Assembly (NCBI RefSeq): GCF_021538895.1
Contig: NZ_JADDRL010000089.1
Location: forward strand, 1-39,338
Source: Streptomyces olivochromogenes
GTDB taxonomy: Bacteria; Actinomycetota; Actinomycetes; Streptomycetales; Streptomycetaceae
Direction of reading: 5' to 3'
Length of the DNA: 39,338 bases
Shown here in pieces: positions 1 through 8,215 of the stretch. The notes under the pieces are model-generated. The model made no database searches and was not told where the DNA came from. It saw only the letters and a list, made by a program, of their open reading frames with translations. Every line of letters starts with the position of its first letter. The stretch's first letter is position 1. The translations under genes were made by a program, and so were the position numbers.

Positions 1-70
1 CTAAGCCGCCTTGGCCGTTCACCGACGTGAACGGCATGTTGCACCGACCTGACTGGTTTACGACCCTCTG

Positions 71-104
71 GCGCCCGTCGACGGAACGTTCCGTCGACGG
101 GCGC
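71..104. promoter_or_regulatory. 34-nt perfect palindrome upstream of rnd
   Basis: The two 17-nt arms (GCGCCCGTCGACGGAAC and its exact complement) meet without a spacer. The dyad ends 26 nt before the GTG of the RNase D gene and covers the place where a -35 would lie (TCGACG at 94-99) for the candidate -10 TACCCT at 119-124. It may be a factor-independent terminator of a gene left of the window, an operator, or both. There is no T-tract, so it is not a classical terminator. Confidence 0.6.
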
Positions 105-130
105 TGTCCACACACAGATACCCTTGACAG

Positions 131-1426
131 GTGACCGACGCCCAAGAGACCGCAGCAGACCTGCCACTGCGCATCACCGGAGGGACCCCTCCGGACGACG
201 GCGAATCTTCTGCGGCGGCGCCGATCCCTTTGCTCGAACCGCGTGAGGGCATTCCGCCGGTGGTCGCCGACGAGGCCGCGCTGGCGGAGGTGATCGCCGC
301 CTTCGCCGCCGGCTCCGGCCCCGTCGCCGTGGACGCCGAGCGCGCCTCCGGCTACCGCTACGGCCAGCGCGCCTATCTGGTGCAGCTGCGCCGCGAGGGC
401 GCCGGGACCGCGCTGATCGACCCCGTGGCCTGCCCCGACCTCTCCGGCCTCGGCGAGGCCCTGTCCGGCGTCGAATGGGTGCTGCACGCGGCCACCCAGG
501 ACCTGCCCTGCCTGCGCGAGATAGGCATGGTGCCCAGCCGCCTGTTCGACACCGAGCTGGCCGGCCGTCTCGCCGGGTTCCCGCGGGTCGGCCTCGGCGC
601 GATGGTCGAGAGCGTGCTCGGATACGTCCTCGAAAAGGGGCACTCCGCCGTCGACTGGTCGACCCGGCCGCTGCCCGAGCCCTGGCTGCGCTACGCGGCC
701 CTCGACGTCGAGCTCCTCGTCGACCTGCGCGACGCGTTGGAGAAGGAGCTGGACCGGCAGGGCAAGCTGGAGTGGGCCCGGCAGGAGTTCGAGGCGATCG
801 CGACCGCGCCGCCGGCCGAGCCGCGCAAGGACCCCTGGCGGCGCACGTCCGGGATGCACAAGGTACGCCGGCGGCGGCAGCTCGGCGTGGTGCGGGAGCT
901 GTGGGAGACCCGGGACCGGATCGCCCAGCGGCGCGACGTGTCCCCGGGCAAGGTCCTCAGCGACTCCGCGATCGTGGAGGCGGCGCTCGCCCTGCCCGCC
1001 AACGTGCACGCGCTCTCGGCGCTGAACGGGTTCGGGCACCGGATGGGGCGCCGGCAGCTGGAGCAGTGGCAGGCCGCCGTGGACCGCGCGAAGGCGCTGA
1101 CCGAGGGGCAGCTGCCGCAGCCGGGACAGGCGGTCACCGGTCCGCCACCGCCCCGCGCCTGGGCCGACAAGGACCCGGCCGCCGCGGCTCGGCTCTCCGC
1201 CGCGCGGGCCTCGGTCTCGGCGGTGGCCGAGCGGCTCACGATGCCCCAGGAGAACCTGATCGCGCCCGACACCGTGCGACGGCTGTGCTGGGAGCCGCCG
1301 AAGTCCCTCGACGACGAGTCGGTGGCGGCGGCGCTCGCCGGGTACGGCGCCCGCGCCTGGCAGGTGGAGCAGGTGACGCCGACGCTGGTGGCCGCGCTGG
1401 CGGTCAAGGAGCCCCCGAGTTCCTGA
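131..1426 (+). CDS. rnd: Ribonuclease D-like 3'-5' exonuclease with HRDC domain
   Basis: A DEDD-family 3'-5' exoribonuclease expected to trim structured RNA 3' ends in the cytoplasm. The exonuclease domain spans about residues 45-220. Exo I is visible as VAVDAERAS (near residue 66), Exo II as HAATQDL (near 118) and Exo III as YAALDVELL (near 187), the DEDDy arrangement of RNase D. An HRDC domain follows at about 233-320, then a C-terminal extension of about 100 residues as in actinobacterial homologues (431 aa in total). The GTG start has no Shine-Dalgarno, but TACCCT lies 7-12 nt upstream, so the mRNA may be leaderless. The thiolase/fadB operon follows on the same strand after 276 nt with its own likely promoter, so co-transcription is doubtful. 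The family assignment is firm; the RNA targets are unknown. Confidence 0.93.
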   Translation: MTDAQETAADLPLRITGGTPPDDGESSAAAPIPLLEPREGIPPVVADEAALAEVIAAFAAGSGPVAVDAERASGYRYGQRAYLVQLRREGAGTALIDPVACPDLSGLGEALSGVEWVLHAATQDLPCLREIGMVPSRLFDTELAGRLAGFPRVGLGAMVESVLGYVLEKGHSAVDWSTRPLPEPWLRYAALDVELLVDLRDALEKELDRQGKLEWARQEFEAIATAPPAEPRKDPWRRTSGMHKVRRRRQLGVVRELWETRDRIAQRRDVSPGKVLSDSAIVEAALALPANVHALSALNGFGHRMGRRQLEQWQAAVDRAKALTEGQLPQPGQAVTGPPPPRAWADKDPAAAARLSAARASVSAVAERLTMPQENLIAPDTVRRLCWEPPKSLDDESVAAALAGYGARAWQVEQVTPTLVAALAVKEPPSS

Positions 1427-1595
1427 CGGCCGACGCCGCCCGGCGGGCTCTGCGGGGCCCGCGCAAGCGGAACCGGCACGTCGAGATCACGCCAAGCTCG
1501 GACGACGGTCCGGGGCGGAAGTGGAAGGGGACGGACCGGCCCACCTGGGCGGCCGTCCCCTTCGGGCTCCCCCGCGCGGATGTGACCTTCGCCGC

Positions 1596-1659
1596 TTGGG
1601 CCGCCGGGACTGTGCAGCTACGTTACTCATAAGTAGCATGGGCCTGAGCGCGCGCTCAG
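1596..1659 (+). promoter_or_regulatory. Candidate fad operon promoter with operator-like palindromes
   Basis: A plausible promoter reads TTGGGC (1596-1601), 17 nt, TACGTT (1619-1624). TTACTCATAAGTAG (1623-1636), a near-palindrome with arms TACT/AGTA, overlaps the -10. It resembles the TTACT-N4-AGTAA operators of TetR-type fatty acid regulators in actinobacteria (inference). A second dyad, the perfect 16-mer CTGAGCGCGCGCTCAG, lies at 1644-1659 in the leader. The thiolase GTG follows at 1703. Confidence 0.5.
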
Positions 1660-1702
1660 CGCATCGCAGCAGTGCCATCCCGCACCCTGGAGGAGAGCCA
1701 TC

Positions 1703-2920
1703 GTGCCTCGTACCGTCAGGGATGTCGTCTTCGTCGACGGCGTCCGCACCCCGTTCGGCAAGGCGGGCCCGAAGGGCATCTACCACGAGACCCGCGCCGA
1801 CGACCTCGTCGTGAAGGCGATCCGGGAGCTGCTGCGCCGCAACCCCGGCCTCGACCCGAAGAAGATCGACGAGGTCGCCATCGCCGCGACCACGCAGATC
1901 GGCGACCAGGGCCTGACCCTCGGCCGCACCGCCGGCATCCTCGCCGGTCTTCCCCAGTCCGTCCCGGGCTACTCGATCGACCGCATGTGCGCCGGCGCCC
2001 TGACCGCCGTGACGACCACCGCCGGTTCGATCGCCTTCGGCGCCTACGACGCCGTCATCGCCGGTGGTGTCGAGCACATGGGCCGCCACCCGATGGGCGA
2101 GGGCGTGGACCCGAACCCGCGCTTCGTCAGCGAGAAGCTGGTCGACGAGTCCGCCCTGTTCATGGGCATGACCGCCGAGAACCTGCACGACCGCTACCCG
2201 ACGATCACCAAGCAGCGCGCCGACGAGTACGCCGTGCGCTCGCAGGAGAAGGCCGCCAAGGCGTACGCCGACGGCAAGATCCAGCAGGACCTGGTGCCGA
2301 TCTCGGTGCGCCGCACCAACGCCGAGGCCGGCGAGACGGGTTGGGGCCTGGTCACGGCCGACGAGCCGATGCGCCCGGGTACGACCCTGGAGAACCTGCG
2401 GGGCCTCAAGACCCCGTTCCGCGTCCACGGCCGGGTCACCGCCGGTAACGCGGCCGGTCTGAACGACGGCGCCACCGCCTCGATCATCGCGAGCGAGGAC
2501 TTCGCCCGCGAGAACAACCTGCCGGTCAAGATGCGCCTGGTCTCCTACGCCTTCGCCGGCGTGGAGCCCGAGGTCATGGGCTACGGCCCGATCCCGGCCA
2601 CGGAGAAGGCCCTCGCCCAGGCGGGGCTGTCCATCTCCGACATCGGTCTCTTCGAGATCAACGAGGCCTTCGCCGTCCAGGTCCTGGCCTTCCTTGAGCA
2701 CTACGGCATCGCCGACGACGACGCGCGCGTCAACCAGTACGGCGGCGCCATCGCCTACGGCCACCCGCTGGCCTCCTCCGGCGTCCGTCTGATGACGCAG
2801 CTGGCCCGCCAGTTCGAGGAGCAGCCGCACGTCCGCTACGGCCTGAACACCATGTGCGTCGGCTTCGGCATGGGCGCGACGGTCATCTGGGAGAACCCGC
2901 ACTTCGAGGGGGACAAGTGA
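1703..2920 (+). CDS. fadA: Acetyl-CoA acyltransferase (3-ketoacyl-CoA thiolase)
   Basis: A 405-aa type II thiolase that cleaves 3-ketoacyl-CoA with CoA, the last step of beta-oxidation. The acyl-accepting cysteine is C96 in SIDRMCAG. The catalytic His is H354 in YGGAIAYGHPLASSG, and the second catalytic Cys is C385 in NTMCVGFGMG. The length is normal for the family. The GTG start is chosen because GGAGGAG precedes it at 1689-1695. The stop codon overlaps the GTG of the downstream fadB gene (GTGA, 2917-2920), which implies translational coupling and assembly into a trifunctional beta-oxidation complex. In S. coelicolor this pair corresponds, from memory, to SCO6027/SCO6026. A biosynthetic acetoacetyl-CoA thiolase is less likely given the coupling to fadB. 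Confidence 0.95.
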   Translation: MPRTVRDVVFVDGVRTPFGKAGPKGIYHETRADDLVVKAIRELLRRNPGLDPKKIDEVAIAATTQIGDQGLTLGRTAGILAGLPQSVPGYSIDRMCAGALTAVTTTAGSIAFGAYDAVIAGGVEHMGRHPMGEGVDPNPRFVSEKLVDESALFMGMTAENLHDRYPTITKQRADEYAVRSQEKAAKAYADGKIQQDLVPISVRRTNAEAGETGWGLVTADEPMRPGTTLENLRGLKTPFRVHGRVTAGNAAGLNDGATASIIASEDFARENNLPVKMRLVSYAFAGVEPEVMGYGPIPATEKALAQAGLSISDIGLFEINEAFAVQVLAFLEHYGIADDDARVNQYGGAIAYGHPLASSGVRLMTQLARQFEEQPHVRYGLNTMCVGFGMGATVIWENPHFEGDK

Positions 2921-5049
2921 GCACCACCGCTGAGCTTTTGAAGGGTGCGGCCGAGCTGTTCCCCGACGAGGTCGTGACGTCCGCGCACGTACGCCACCTC
3001 GACCTGCCGTTCGGCGCCGGGCGCTTCGCGCTCATCACGCTGGACAACGGCCTGGACCACACCAAGCCGACCACCTTCGGCCCGGCCTCGCTGGCGAACC
3101 TCAACACCGCGATCGACCAGGTCGAGGCGGAGGCCGCGGCCGGTGGCATCGTCGGCGTCGGCATCACCGGCAAGCCGTTCATCTTCGCGGTCGGCGCCGA
3201 CCTCAAGGGCGTCGAGCTGCTGACGAAGCACGAGGACGCGCTGGCCATCGGCAAGGGCGGCCACGAGGTCTTCAAGCGCCTCGCGGGCCTCGCGGTCCCG
3301 ACCTTCGCGTACTACAACGGTGCGGCGATGGGCGGCGGCGTCGAGGTCGGCCTGCACTGCTCCTACCGGACCGTCTCCAAGGCGATCCCGGCGTTCTCCC
3401 TCCCCGAGGTCTTCCTGGGCCTGGTCCCGGGCTGGGGCGGCTGCGCGATCCTGCCGAACCTGATCGGCGCCGACAAGGCCGTCTCGGTGATCATCGAGAA
3501 CAGCCTGAACCAGAACAAGCAGCTCAAGGGCCAGCAGGTCTTCGACCTGGGCATCGCCGACGCCATCTTCGAGGGCGCCGACTTCCTGGAGCAGTCGCTG
3601 CTCTGGACGGCGAACGTCCTCAAGGGCGACGTCGAGGTCGAGCGCCCGGTGATCGACCGCGGCGAGGCCTGGGACCAGGCCGTCGCCAAGGGCCGCTTCA
3701 TCGCGGACTCCAAGGTGCACGGCGCGGCCCCGGCCGCCTACCGCGCCCTGGACATCATCGCCGCCGCCAAGAACGGCGACCTGCAGCAGGGCTACGACGC
3801 CGAGGACAAGGCGCTCGCCGACCTGATCATGGGTGGCGAACTGCGCTCCGGCATCTACGCGTTCAACCTGGTGCAGAAGCGCGGCAAGCGCCCGGCCGGC
3901 GCCCCGGACAAGAACCTGGCGCGCCCGGTCACCAAGGTCGGCGTGGTCGGCGCGGGCCTGATGGCCTCGCAGCTCGCCCTGCTCTTCCTGCGCCGCCTCG
4001 AGGTGCCGGTCGTGCTGACCGACATCGACCAGGAGCGCGTCGACAAGGGTGTGGGCTACGTCCACGCCGAGATCGAGAAGCTGCTGGGCAAGGGCCGGAT
4101 CAACCAGGACAAGGCCAACCGCCTCAAGGCGCTGGTCACCGGTGTCCTGGACAAGGCCGAGGGCTTCTCCGACGCGGACTTCATCATCGAGGCCGTGTTC
4201 GAGGAGATGGGCGTCAAGCAGCAGGTGTTCGCGGAGGTCGAGGCGGTCGCCCCGGCGCACGCGATCCTCGCCACCAACACCTCCTCCCTGTCGGTGTCGG
4301 AGATGGCGTCCAAGCTCCAGCACCCCGAGCGGGTCGTGGGCTTCCACTTCTTCAACCCGGTCGCCGTCCTCCCGCTCCTGGAGATCGTCCGGGGCGAGCA
4401 GACCGACGACGCCTCGCTGGCCACCGCCTTCGGCGTCGCCAAGAAGCTGAAGAAGACCGCGGTCCTCACCAAGGACGCCCCGGCGTTCGTCGTGAACCGC
4501 ATCCTGACCCGCTTCATGGGCGAGATCCAGAACGTCATCGACGAGGGCACCCCGGTCGAGGTCGCCGAGACGGCCATCGAGCCGCTCGGTCTGCCGATGT
4601 CCCCGCTGGTGCTGCTGGAGCTGGTCGGTCCCGCGATCGGTCTGCACGTCTCGGAGACCCTCAACCGGGCCTTCCCGGACCGCTTCACGGTCTCCCCGAA
4701 CCTCGCGGCCGTCGTCAAGGCGGGCAAGCGCGGCTTCTACGTCTACGACAGCGGCAAGCCGGAGCTGGACCCCGAGGTCGCCGCGCTGCTCAAGCAGGGC
4801 GATGTCGTCCTGACCGAGGAGCAGGTCCGGGCCCGCGTCCTGGACGCGGTGGCGCAGGAGATCGGTCTGATGCTCGACGAGGGCGTCGTGGCCGAGGCCC
4901 AGGACATCGACCTCTGCCTGATCACGGGCGCCGGCTGGCCCTTCCACCTGGGCGGCATCACGCCGTACCTGGACCGCGAGGGTGTCTCGGAGCGCGTGAA
5001 CGGCAAGAAGTTCCTGGCGCCGGGCGTCGCCAGCGTCCCGCTTCGCTGA
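2917..5049 (+). CDS. fadB: Fatty acid oxidation complex alpha subunit (enoyl-CoA hydratase / 3-hydroxyacyl-CoA dehydrogenase)
   Basis: A 710-aa bifunctional enzyme that hydrates 2-enoyl-CoA and oxidises the resulting 3-hydroxyacyl-CoA with NAD+, feeding the upstream thiolase. The N-terminal crotonase domain (about residues 1-230) carries both catalytic glutamates, in GGGVEVGLHC and LPEVFLGLVPGWGG, and the oxyanion-hole segment FAVGADLKG. The dehydrogenase NAD-binding domain starts near residue 338 with VGVVGAGLMASQLA. Its usual GxGxMG ends in alanine here, which is a mild deviation. HFFNPVAVLPLLEIV (near 475) holds the dehydrogenase catalytic His. Two C-terminal 3HCDH repeats follow. The start is the GTG inside the GTGA overlap with fadA. 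A strong terminator follows the stop. Confidence 0.95.
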   Translation: MSTTAELLKGAAELFPDEVVTSAHVRHLDLPFGAGRFALITLDNGLDHTKPTTFGPASLANLNTAIDQVEAEAAAGGIVGVGITGKPFIFAVGADLKGVELLTKHEDALAIGKGGHEVFKRLAGLAVPTFAYYNGAAMGGGVEVGLHCSYRTVSKAIPAFSLPEVFLGLVPGWGGCAILPNLIGADKAVSVIIENSLNQNKQLKGQQVFDLGIADAIFEGADFLEQSLLWTANVLKGDVEVERPVIDRGEAWDQAVAKGRFIADSKVHGAAPAAYRALDIIAAAKNGDLQQGYDAEDKALADLIMGGELRSGIYAFNLVQKRGKRPAGAPDKNLARPVTKVGVVGAGLMASQLALLFLRRLEVPVVLTDIDQERVDKGVGYVHAEIEKLLGKGRINQDKANRLKALVTGVLDKAEGFSDADFIIEAVFEEMGVKQQVFAEVEAVAPAHAILATNTSSLSVSEMASKLQHPERVVGFHFFNPVAVLPLLEIVRGEQTDDASLATAFGVAKKLKKTAVLTKDAPAFVVNRILTRFMGEIQNVIDEGTPVEVAETAIEPLGLPMSPLVLLELVGPAIGLHVSETLNRAFPDRFTVSPNLAAVVKAGKRGFYVYDSGKPELDPEVAALLKQGDVVLTEEQVRARVLDAVAQEIGLMLDEGVVAEAQDIDLCLITGAGWPFHLGGITPYLDREGVSERVNGKKFLAPGVASVPLR

Positions 5050-5053
5050 TTCG

Positions 5054-5100
5054 GCCGGGTGCCCGTACTTCCGTTGGGGGTGCGGGCACCCGGCGTTTTG
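5054..5100 (+). terminator. Intrinsic terminator of the fadAB operon
   Basis: A 12-bp perfect stem (GCCGGGTGCCCG at 5054-5065, complement at 5083-5094) is followed by GTTTTGG, 5 nt after the fadB stop. Confidence 0.85.
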
Positions 5101-5103
5101 GTG

Positions 5104-5122
5104 CTGGGGGCTGTGCCCCCAG
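5104..5122. terminator. Second hairpin between convergent genes
   Basis: CTGGGGGC, loop TGT, GCCCCCAG: a perfect 8-bp stem between fadB and the convergent gene ending at 5149. It probably acts as the terminator of that minus-strand gene or as a backup for fadB. Confidence 0.55.
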
Positions 5123-5148
5123 ACGGGCTGAGTTGTGCGCCGGCAGGG

Positions 5149-6165
5149 TCAGATCTCTCGCCAGGCCTCCAGGGCCAGACCCGGCTCCTCCTTGCGGCGG
5201 GTCAGCAGCAGGGTGCCGGTCGACGGTGACAACGATGCCGCGACGACCCGGTCGTCCTCGTCCAGCGTGACGCGGACCAGGGTGTCGGCCGGCAGGGACG
5301 GGCCGGACTCGGTCCACCAGGCGCCGGCCGACTCGTCCTCCGTCGGATAGGCGGCGAAGGCCACCCGGCCGCTCGCCGAACGCTGGGCGAGCAGGGTGCA
5401 GTCGTGGCCGTCGAGTTCACAGCGGACGGCTGACACCGGCCCGGGGCCGGCCGCGGCGAGTACGGCGGTGGGCTTGCCGCCGGGCCGCCAGGCGCACAGG
5501 TCACCGGAGTCGTCGGTGTAGAAGAGGGTGGTGCTGTCGGCGGACGTGGCCAGCGCGTGCAGGGTGTCCGGGCGGACTGAGGCCTCCATCGCCTCCTCAA
5601 GGACCGGCTGCGCGCCGGGCTCCTCCTGGCGCCAGTGCAGCAGGGCGCCGGGGACGGCCGCGTACAGCTCGACCCGCCCGGACTCGCCCGTGACCGCCGC
5701 CAGTTCGCCCTGGACGTCCCGGCCCTTCAGGTCCCACCAGGGGTTCCAGCCGCCCTTCTCCTTCTGGACGAGCAGGCTCACCCCGCCGCCGCTGTTGCGG
5801 ACGAAGACATGGGCCCGGCCCTGCGCGTCCACCGCGACCGCGGGCGGGCCGGTGCGGATGCCCTTCTTGTCGGGGTGGCCGATCGGGTGCCAGTCCAGGG
5901 CGGCCAGGTGCGGGCGGAAGTGCGTGGAGTGCACCAGGCCCGACTCGACCTTCCCCGTGGGCCGCCAGGAGACCAGATGGGCGTAGCGGTCCGGGCCCTG
6001 GCCGACGGCGAGTACGGGGTGCAGCAACTGATCGCCGCCCACCGTGCGCGCGATGCCCCAGGGGCCGCCGGGTCCGCGTTCCGCCCGGCACAGGGCGGCC
6101 TCGCCGGACGGCAGGTAGACACTGAGTCGGCCGTCGCGGCCGCGTATGAGCCAGTCGCCGTTCAC
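5149..6165 (-). CDS. Hypothetical beta-propeller-like protein
   Basis: A 338-aa protein of unknown function with a GTG start. It has no signal peptide or membrane segment, so it is probably cytoplasmic. The sequence is rich in Trp and Gly and made of short beta-strand units such as GPPAVAVDAQGRAHVFVRN, followed by GGWNPWWDLKG. This pattern is seen in PLL/tachylectin-type propellers and other sequence-poor beta-propellers. Several units of about 45-50 residues can be traced but no catalytic motif is visible. It is transcribed divergently from the NYN-type gene (103 nt between starts) and convergently with fadB. A carbohydrate-binding or scaffolding role would fit the fold but is not shown. The S. 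coelicolor neighbourhood has a similar hypothetical gene at this place, from memory. Confidence 0.75.
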   Translation of the reverse strand: MNGDWLIRGRDGRLSVYLPSGEAALCRAERGPGGPWGIARTVGGDQLLHPVLAVGQGPDRYAHLVSWRPTGKVESGLVHSTHFRPHLAALDWHPIGHPDKKGIRTGPPAVAVDAQGRAHVFVRNSGGGVSLLVQKEKGGWNPWWDLKGRDVQGELAAVTGESGRVELYAAVPGALLHWRQEEPGAQPVLEEAMEASVRPDTLHALATSADSTTLFYTDDSGDLCAWRPGGKPTAVLAAAGPGPVSAVRCELDGHDCTLLAQRSASGRVAFAAYPTEDESAGAWWTESGPSLPADTLVRVTLDEDDRVVAASLSPSTGTLLLTRRKEEPGLALEAWREI

Positions 6166-6268
6166 CGGTTCACCTTAAGCGGCGCGTGACGTCCGCCGTG
6201 GCGCACCCCCCTGCCCGGTCGTCGTAGCGGCGGATGAACGGGCCGGTCCGCCGTGCGACCCTGGGCCC

Positions 6269-6649
6269 ATGGACCTCGAAGACCCGCTGCTCGTGATCGT
6301 CGACGCCGCGAACGTGGTCGGGTCGGTGCCCGACGGCTGGTGGCGGGACCGCAAGGGCGCCGCGGAGCGGCTGCGGGACCGGCTGGGCTCGGAGGGGCTG
6401 CCCGGCCGTCCCAGCCCCGTGGAGATCGTGCTGGTGGTGGAGGGCGCGGCCCGCGGGGTGGAGTCCGTGCCCGGCGTACGGGTGGAGTCGGCGCCGGGCA
6501 GCGGGGACGACCGGATCGTCGAGCTGGTCGCCGAGGCCCCCGGCCGGCCCTGCCTGGTCATCACGGCCGACCGCGAACTGCGCGGCCGGGTCGCGGACTT
6601 GGGCGCCGAGGTGACCGGGCCACGCGCGGTGCTGGGCGGCCGTCCCTAG
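6269..6649 (+). CDS. Small NYN/PIN-like domain protein (putative RNase)
   Basis: A single-domain protein of 126 aa. LLVIVDAANVVGSVPDGWWRD near the N-terminus gives the DxxN motif of NYN/YacP-type PIN nucleases. GSGDDRIVELV and CLVITADRELRGRV further on give the central and C-terminal acidic positions (D of GDD and of TADREL). Such folds bind a metal ion and cut RNA; activity here is inferred. No Shine-Dalgarno is seen before the ATG. GACCCT at -12 to -7 could be the -10 of a leaderless mRNA. It is convergent with the GT39-like gene, only 29 nt between stops. No partner antitoxin gene is adjacent, so a toxin-antitoxin role is not supported. Confidence 0.8.
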   Translation: MDLEDPLLVIVDAANVVGSVPDGWWRDRKGAAERLRDRLGSEGLPGRPSPVEIVLVVEGAARGVESVPGVRVESAPGSGDDRIVELVAEAPGRPCLVITADRELRGRVADLGAEVTGPRAVLGGRP

Positions 6650-6678
6650 GTCCTGCCGTCACACTCGCCCAGGCGCCG

Positions 6679-8127
6679 CTACCGCTCGGGCACCCGCGCG
6701 TAGAGCACGGCGCCGTCCACCCGCGCCACCTCCGCGTAGCGTGCCGTCAGCAGCCGTCGCAGGGTCGGTACGCGGTCCGGGGCGTACGGCTCGCCCCGGG
6801 AGTCGTCGACCACCAGGGCGGGCGCCCGGGCGGCCATCTCCGCGCGGAAGACGGGCCAGGCGCCCCGGACGGCGTACTTCTCGCCGACCTGGGGGCCGTT
6901 GCGGCCGCCGCTGTAGTTGGTGAGGAGCCCGGCGGTGAGGTAACGGCTGGCGGGGGTGCGGGATGCGAGCCAGTACGTCTCCGGGTGTATGCCCCAGAAC
7001 AGGACACGGTCGGCGGGCGTCGTGCGCTGCGCGACCGCCGCGGCCAGACGCTGGGCGTGGGCGAGCTCGGGGCGGGGGGCGAGCAGGCCCCAGGTCAGGA
7101 ACAGGGAGCAGCAGCAGGCCGAGGTGAGCAGCGCGGCCGTGAGCCGTTCGCGGGGCAGCGACCGCAGCGCGGCCGTCGCCAGCAGGGCCAGCGGCGGGGT
7201 GAGTTGCAGGAAGTAGTGGCCGAAGAAGTGGAAGCCGAGCAGGACGGCCCCGGCCGAGGACGCCAGCCATAGCCACAGGTCCGCCGCTCCCGCGCGGGCC
7301 GGCCGCGGCATCCGTACCACCGGCGGGATCAGGCCTACGCAGGCCACCGCCAGGATCGCCGTGTTGGTCAGGCCCCGGACCAGGATGTGGAGTTCGGAGC
7401 CGGTGAGGGTGGCGTAGGCCGCCGAGCCGGTGACGGTCCAGAAGAGGAAGCCGGCGGGGTCCGTGACCAGGGCCGCGCACAGCACCGGGACGACCAGTCC
7501 GGCGGCCAGCCGCAGCACCCCGCCGCGCGGGGAGCCGCGGCGGAGCAGGAGGTGCGCCACCGGCAGCAGGACCGCCCCGCCGGTCTGCTTGGCGAGGAAG
7601 GCGCAGGCGACGGCCGTCCCGGCGGCGCCCCAGCGGCGGCGGTCCGCGCACCACATCGCGGCGGCCGCGCAGGGCAGGGTGAACACCTCGAAGGTGGCGG
7701 CCTGCGCGTCCTCGGGGTTGAGCCCGACGGAGACCAGCAGATACAGCACCCCGGCCGTCCGGCCCGCGGTGTCGCCCCAGCGGCGCCGGGCCAGCGAGGC
7801 CAGCAGCACCGCGGTGGCCAGCTGGGCGAGGACCGCGAGGATCCGGACCGGCGTGAGCGACGCCGAGCCGTACAGCGCGAACGCCGCCTCGTACAGCCAC
7901 GGCACCAGCGGCGGCTTGCGGTCCACGACCGTCTCGTACAGTCGGCCGCCGTGCGCCAGCATCCGGGCCTGTACGGCGAGATAGCCCTCGTCGGGGTTCC
8001 ACAGCGGCCGTACGAAGGACGGCACCCGGGTGACGCAGGCCAGGGCCGCCAGCTGCGGCAGCAGTCTCGCCCAGTACACCTTCCGTACGACTACGGACCG
8101 TGGTGGGGCGAGGGGTGCGGCGAGCAT
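6679..8127 (-). CDS. Polytopic GT39-type glycosyltransferase (ArnT/PMT-like)
   Basis: A membrane protein of 482 aa (493 if the ATG at 8160 is used) with about ten or more hydrophobic helices. The first extracytoplasmic loop has WNPDEGYLAVQARMLA, whose Asp-Glu is the signature of GT-C enzymes of the GT39/ArnT group. DRKPPLVPWLYEAAFALYG matches the next conserved block. These enzymes move a sugar from polyprenyl phosphate to a protein, lipid or glycan outside the membrane; the substrate is unknown. The internal ATG at 8127 is preferred because TAGCGT sits 8-13 nt upstream (leaderless pattern), whereas the ATG at 8160 has neither a Shine-Dalgarno nor a good -10. It is monocistronic, between convergent and co-directional neighbours. 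Confidence 0.8.
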   Translation of the reverse strand: MLAAPLAPPRSVVVRKVYWARLLPQLAALACVTRVPSFVRPLWNPDEGYLAVQARMLAHGGRLYETVVDRKPPLVPWLYEAAFALYGSASLTPVRILAVLAQLATAVLLASLARRRWGDTAGRTAGVLYLLVSVGLNPEDAQAATFEVFTLPCAAAAMWCADRRRWGAAGTAVACAFLAKQTGGAVLLPVAHLLLRRGSPRGGVLRLAAGLVVPVLCAALVTDPAGFLFWTVTGSAAYATLTGSELHILVRGLTNTAILAVACVGLIPPVVRMPRPARAGAADLWLWLASSAGAVLLGFHFFGHYFLQLTPPLALLATAALRSLPRERLTAALLTSACCCSLFLTWGLLAPRPELAHAQRLAAAVAQRTTPADRVLFWGIHPETYWLASRTPASRYLTAGLLTNYSGGRNGPQVGEKYAVRGAWPVFRAEMAARAPALVVDDSRGEPYAPDRVPTLRRLLTARYAEVARVDGAVLYARVPER

Positions 8128-8215
8128 GGGGTGCACGCTATCCGGCCCCGACGTCTCCATCGAAACGGGACATACGGGGCCGGGCCGGCGAGCCGGTCGA
8201 TCACTCCGCGTTCAT

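Noticed and set aside
124..129. TTGACA just before the rnd start as a -35 box
   Set aside because: A matching -10 would lie inside the coding sequence and none is seen.
2836..4947. Very long open frame antisense to fadB
   Set aside because: It is a third-position G+C shadow of the real gene: low-complexity Arg/Ala/Gly/Asp product, no ribosome site and no family resemblance.
6269..6649. Toxin of a toxin-antitoxin pair
   Set aside because: No small partner gene lies upstream or downstream; the single PIN-like gene alone does not support this.
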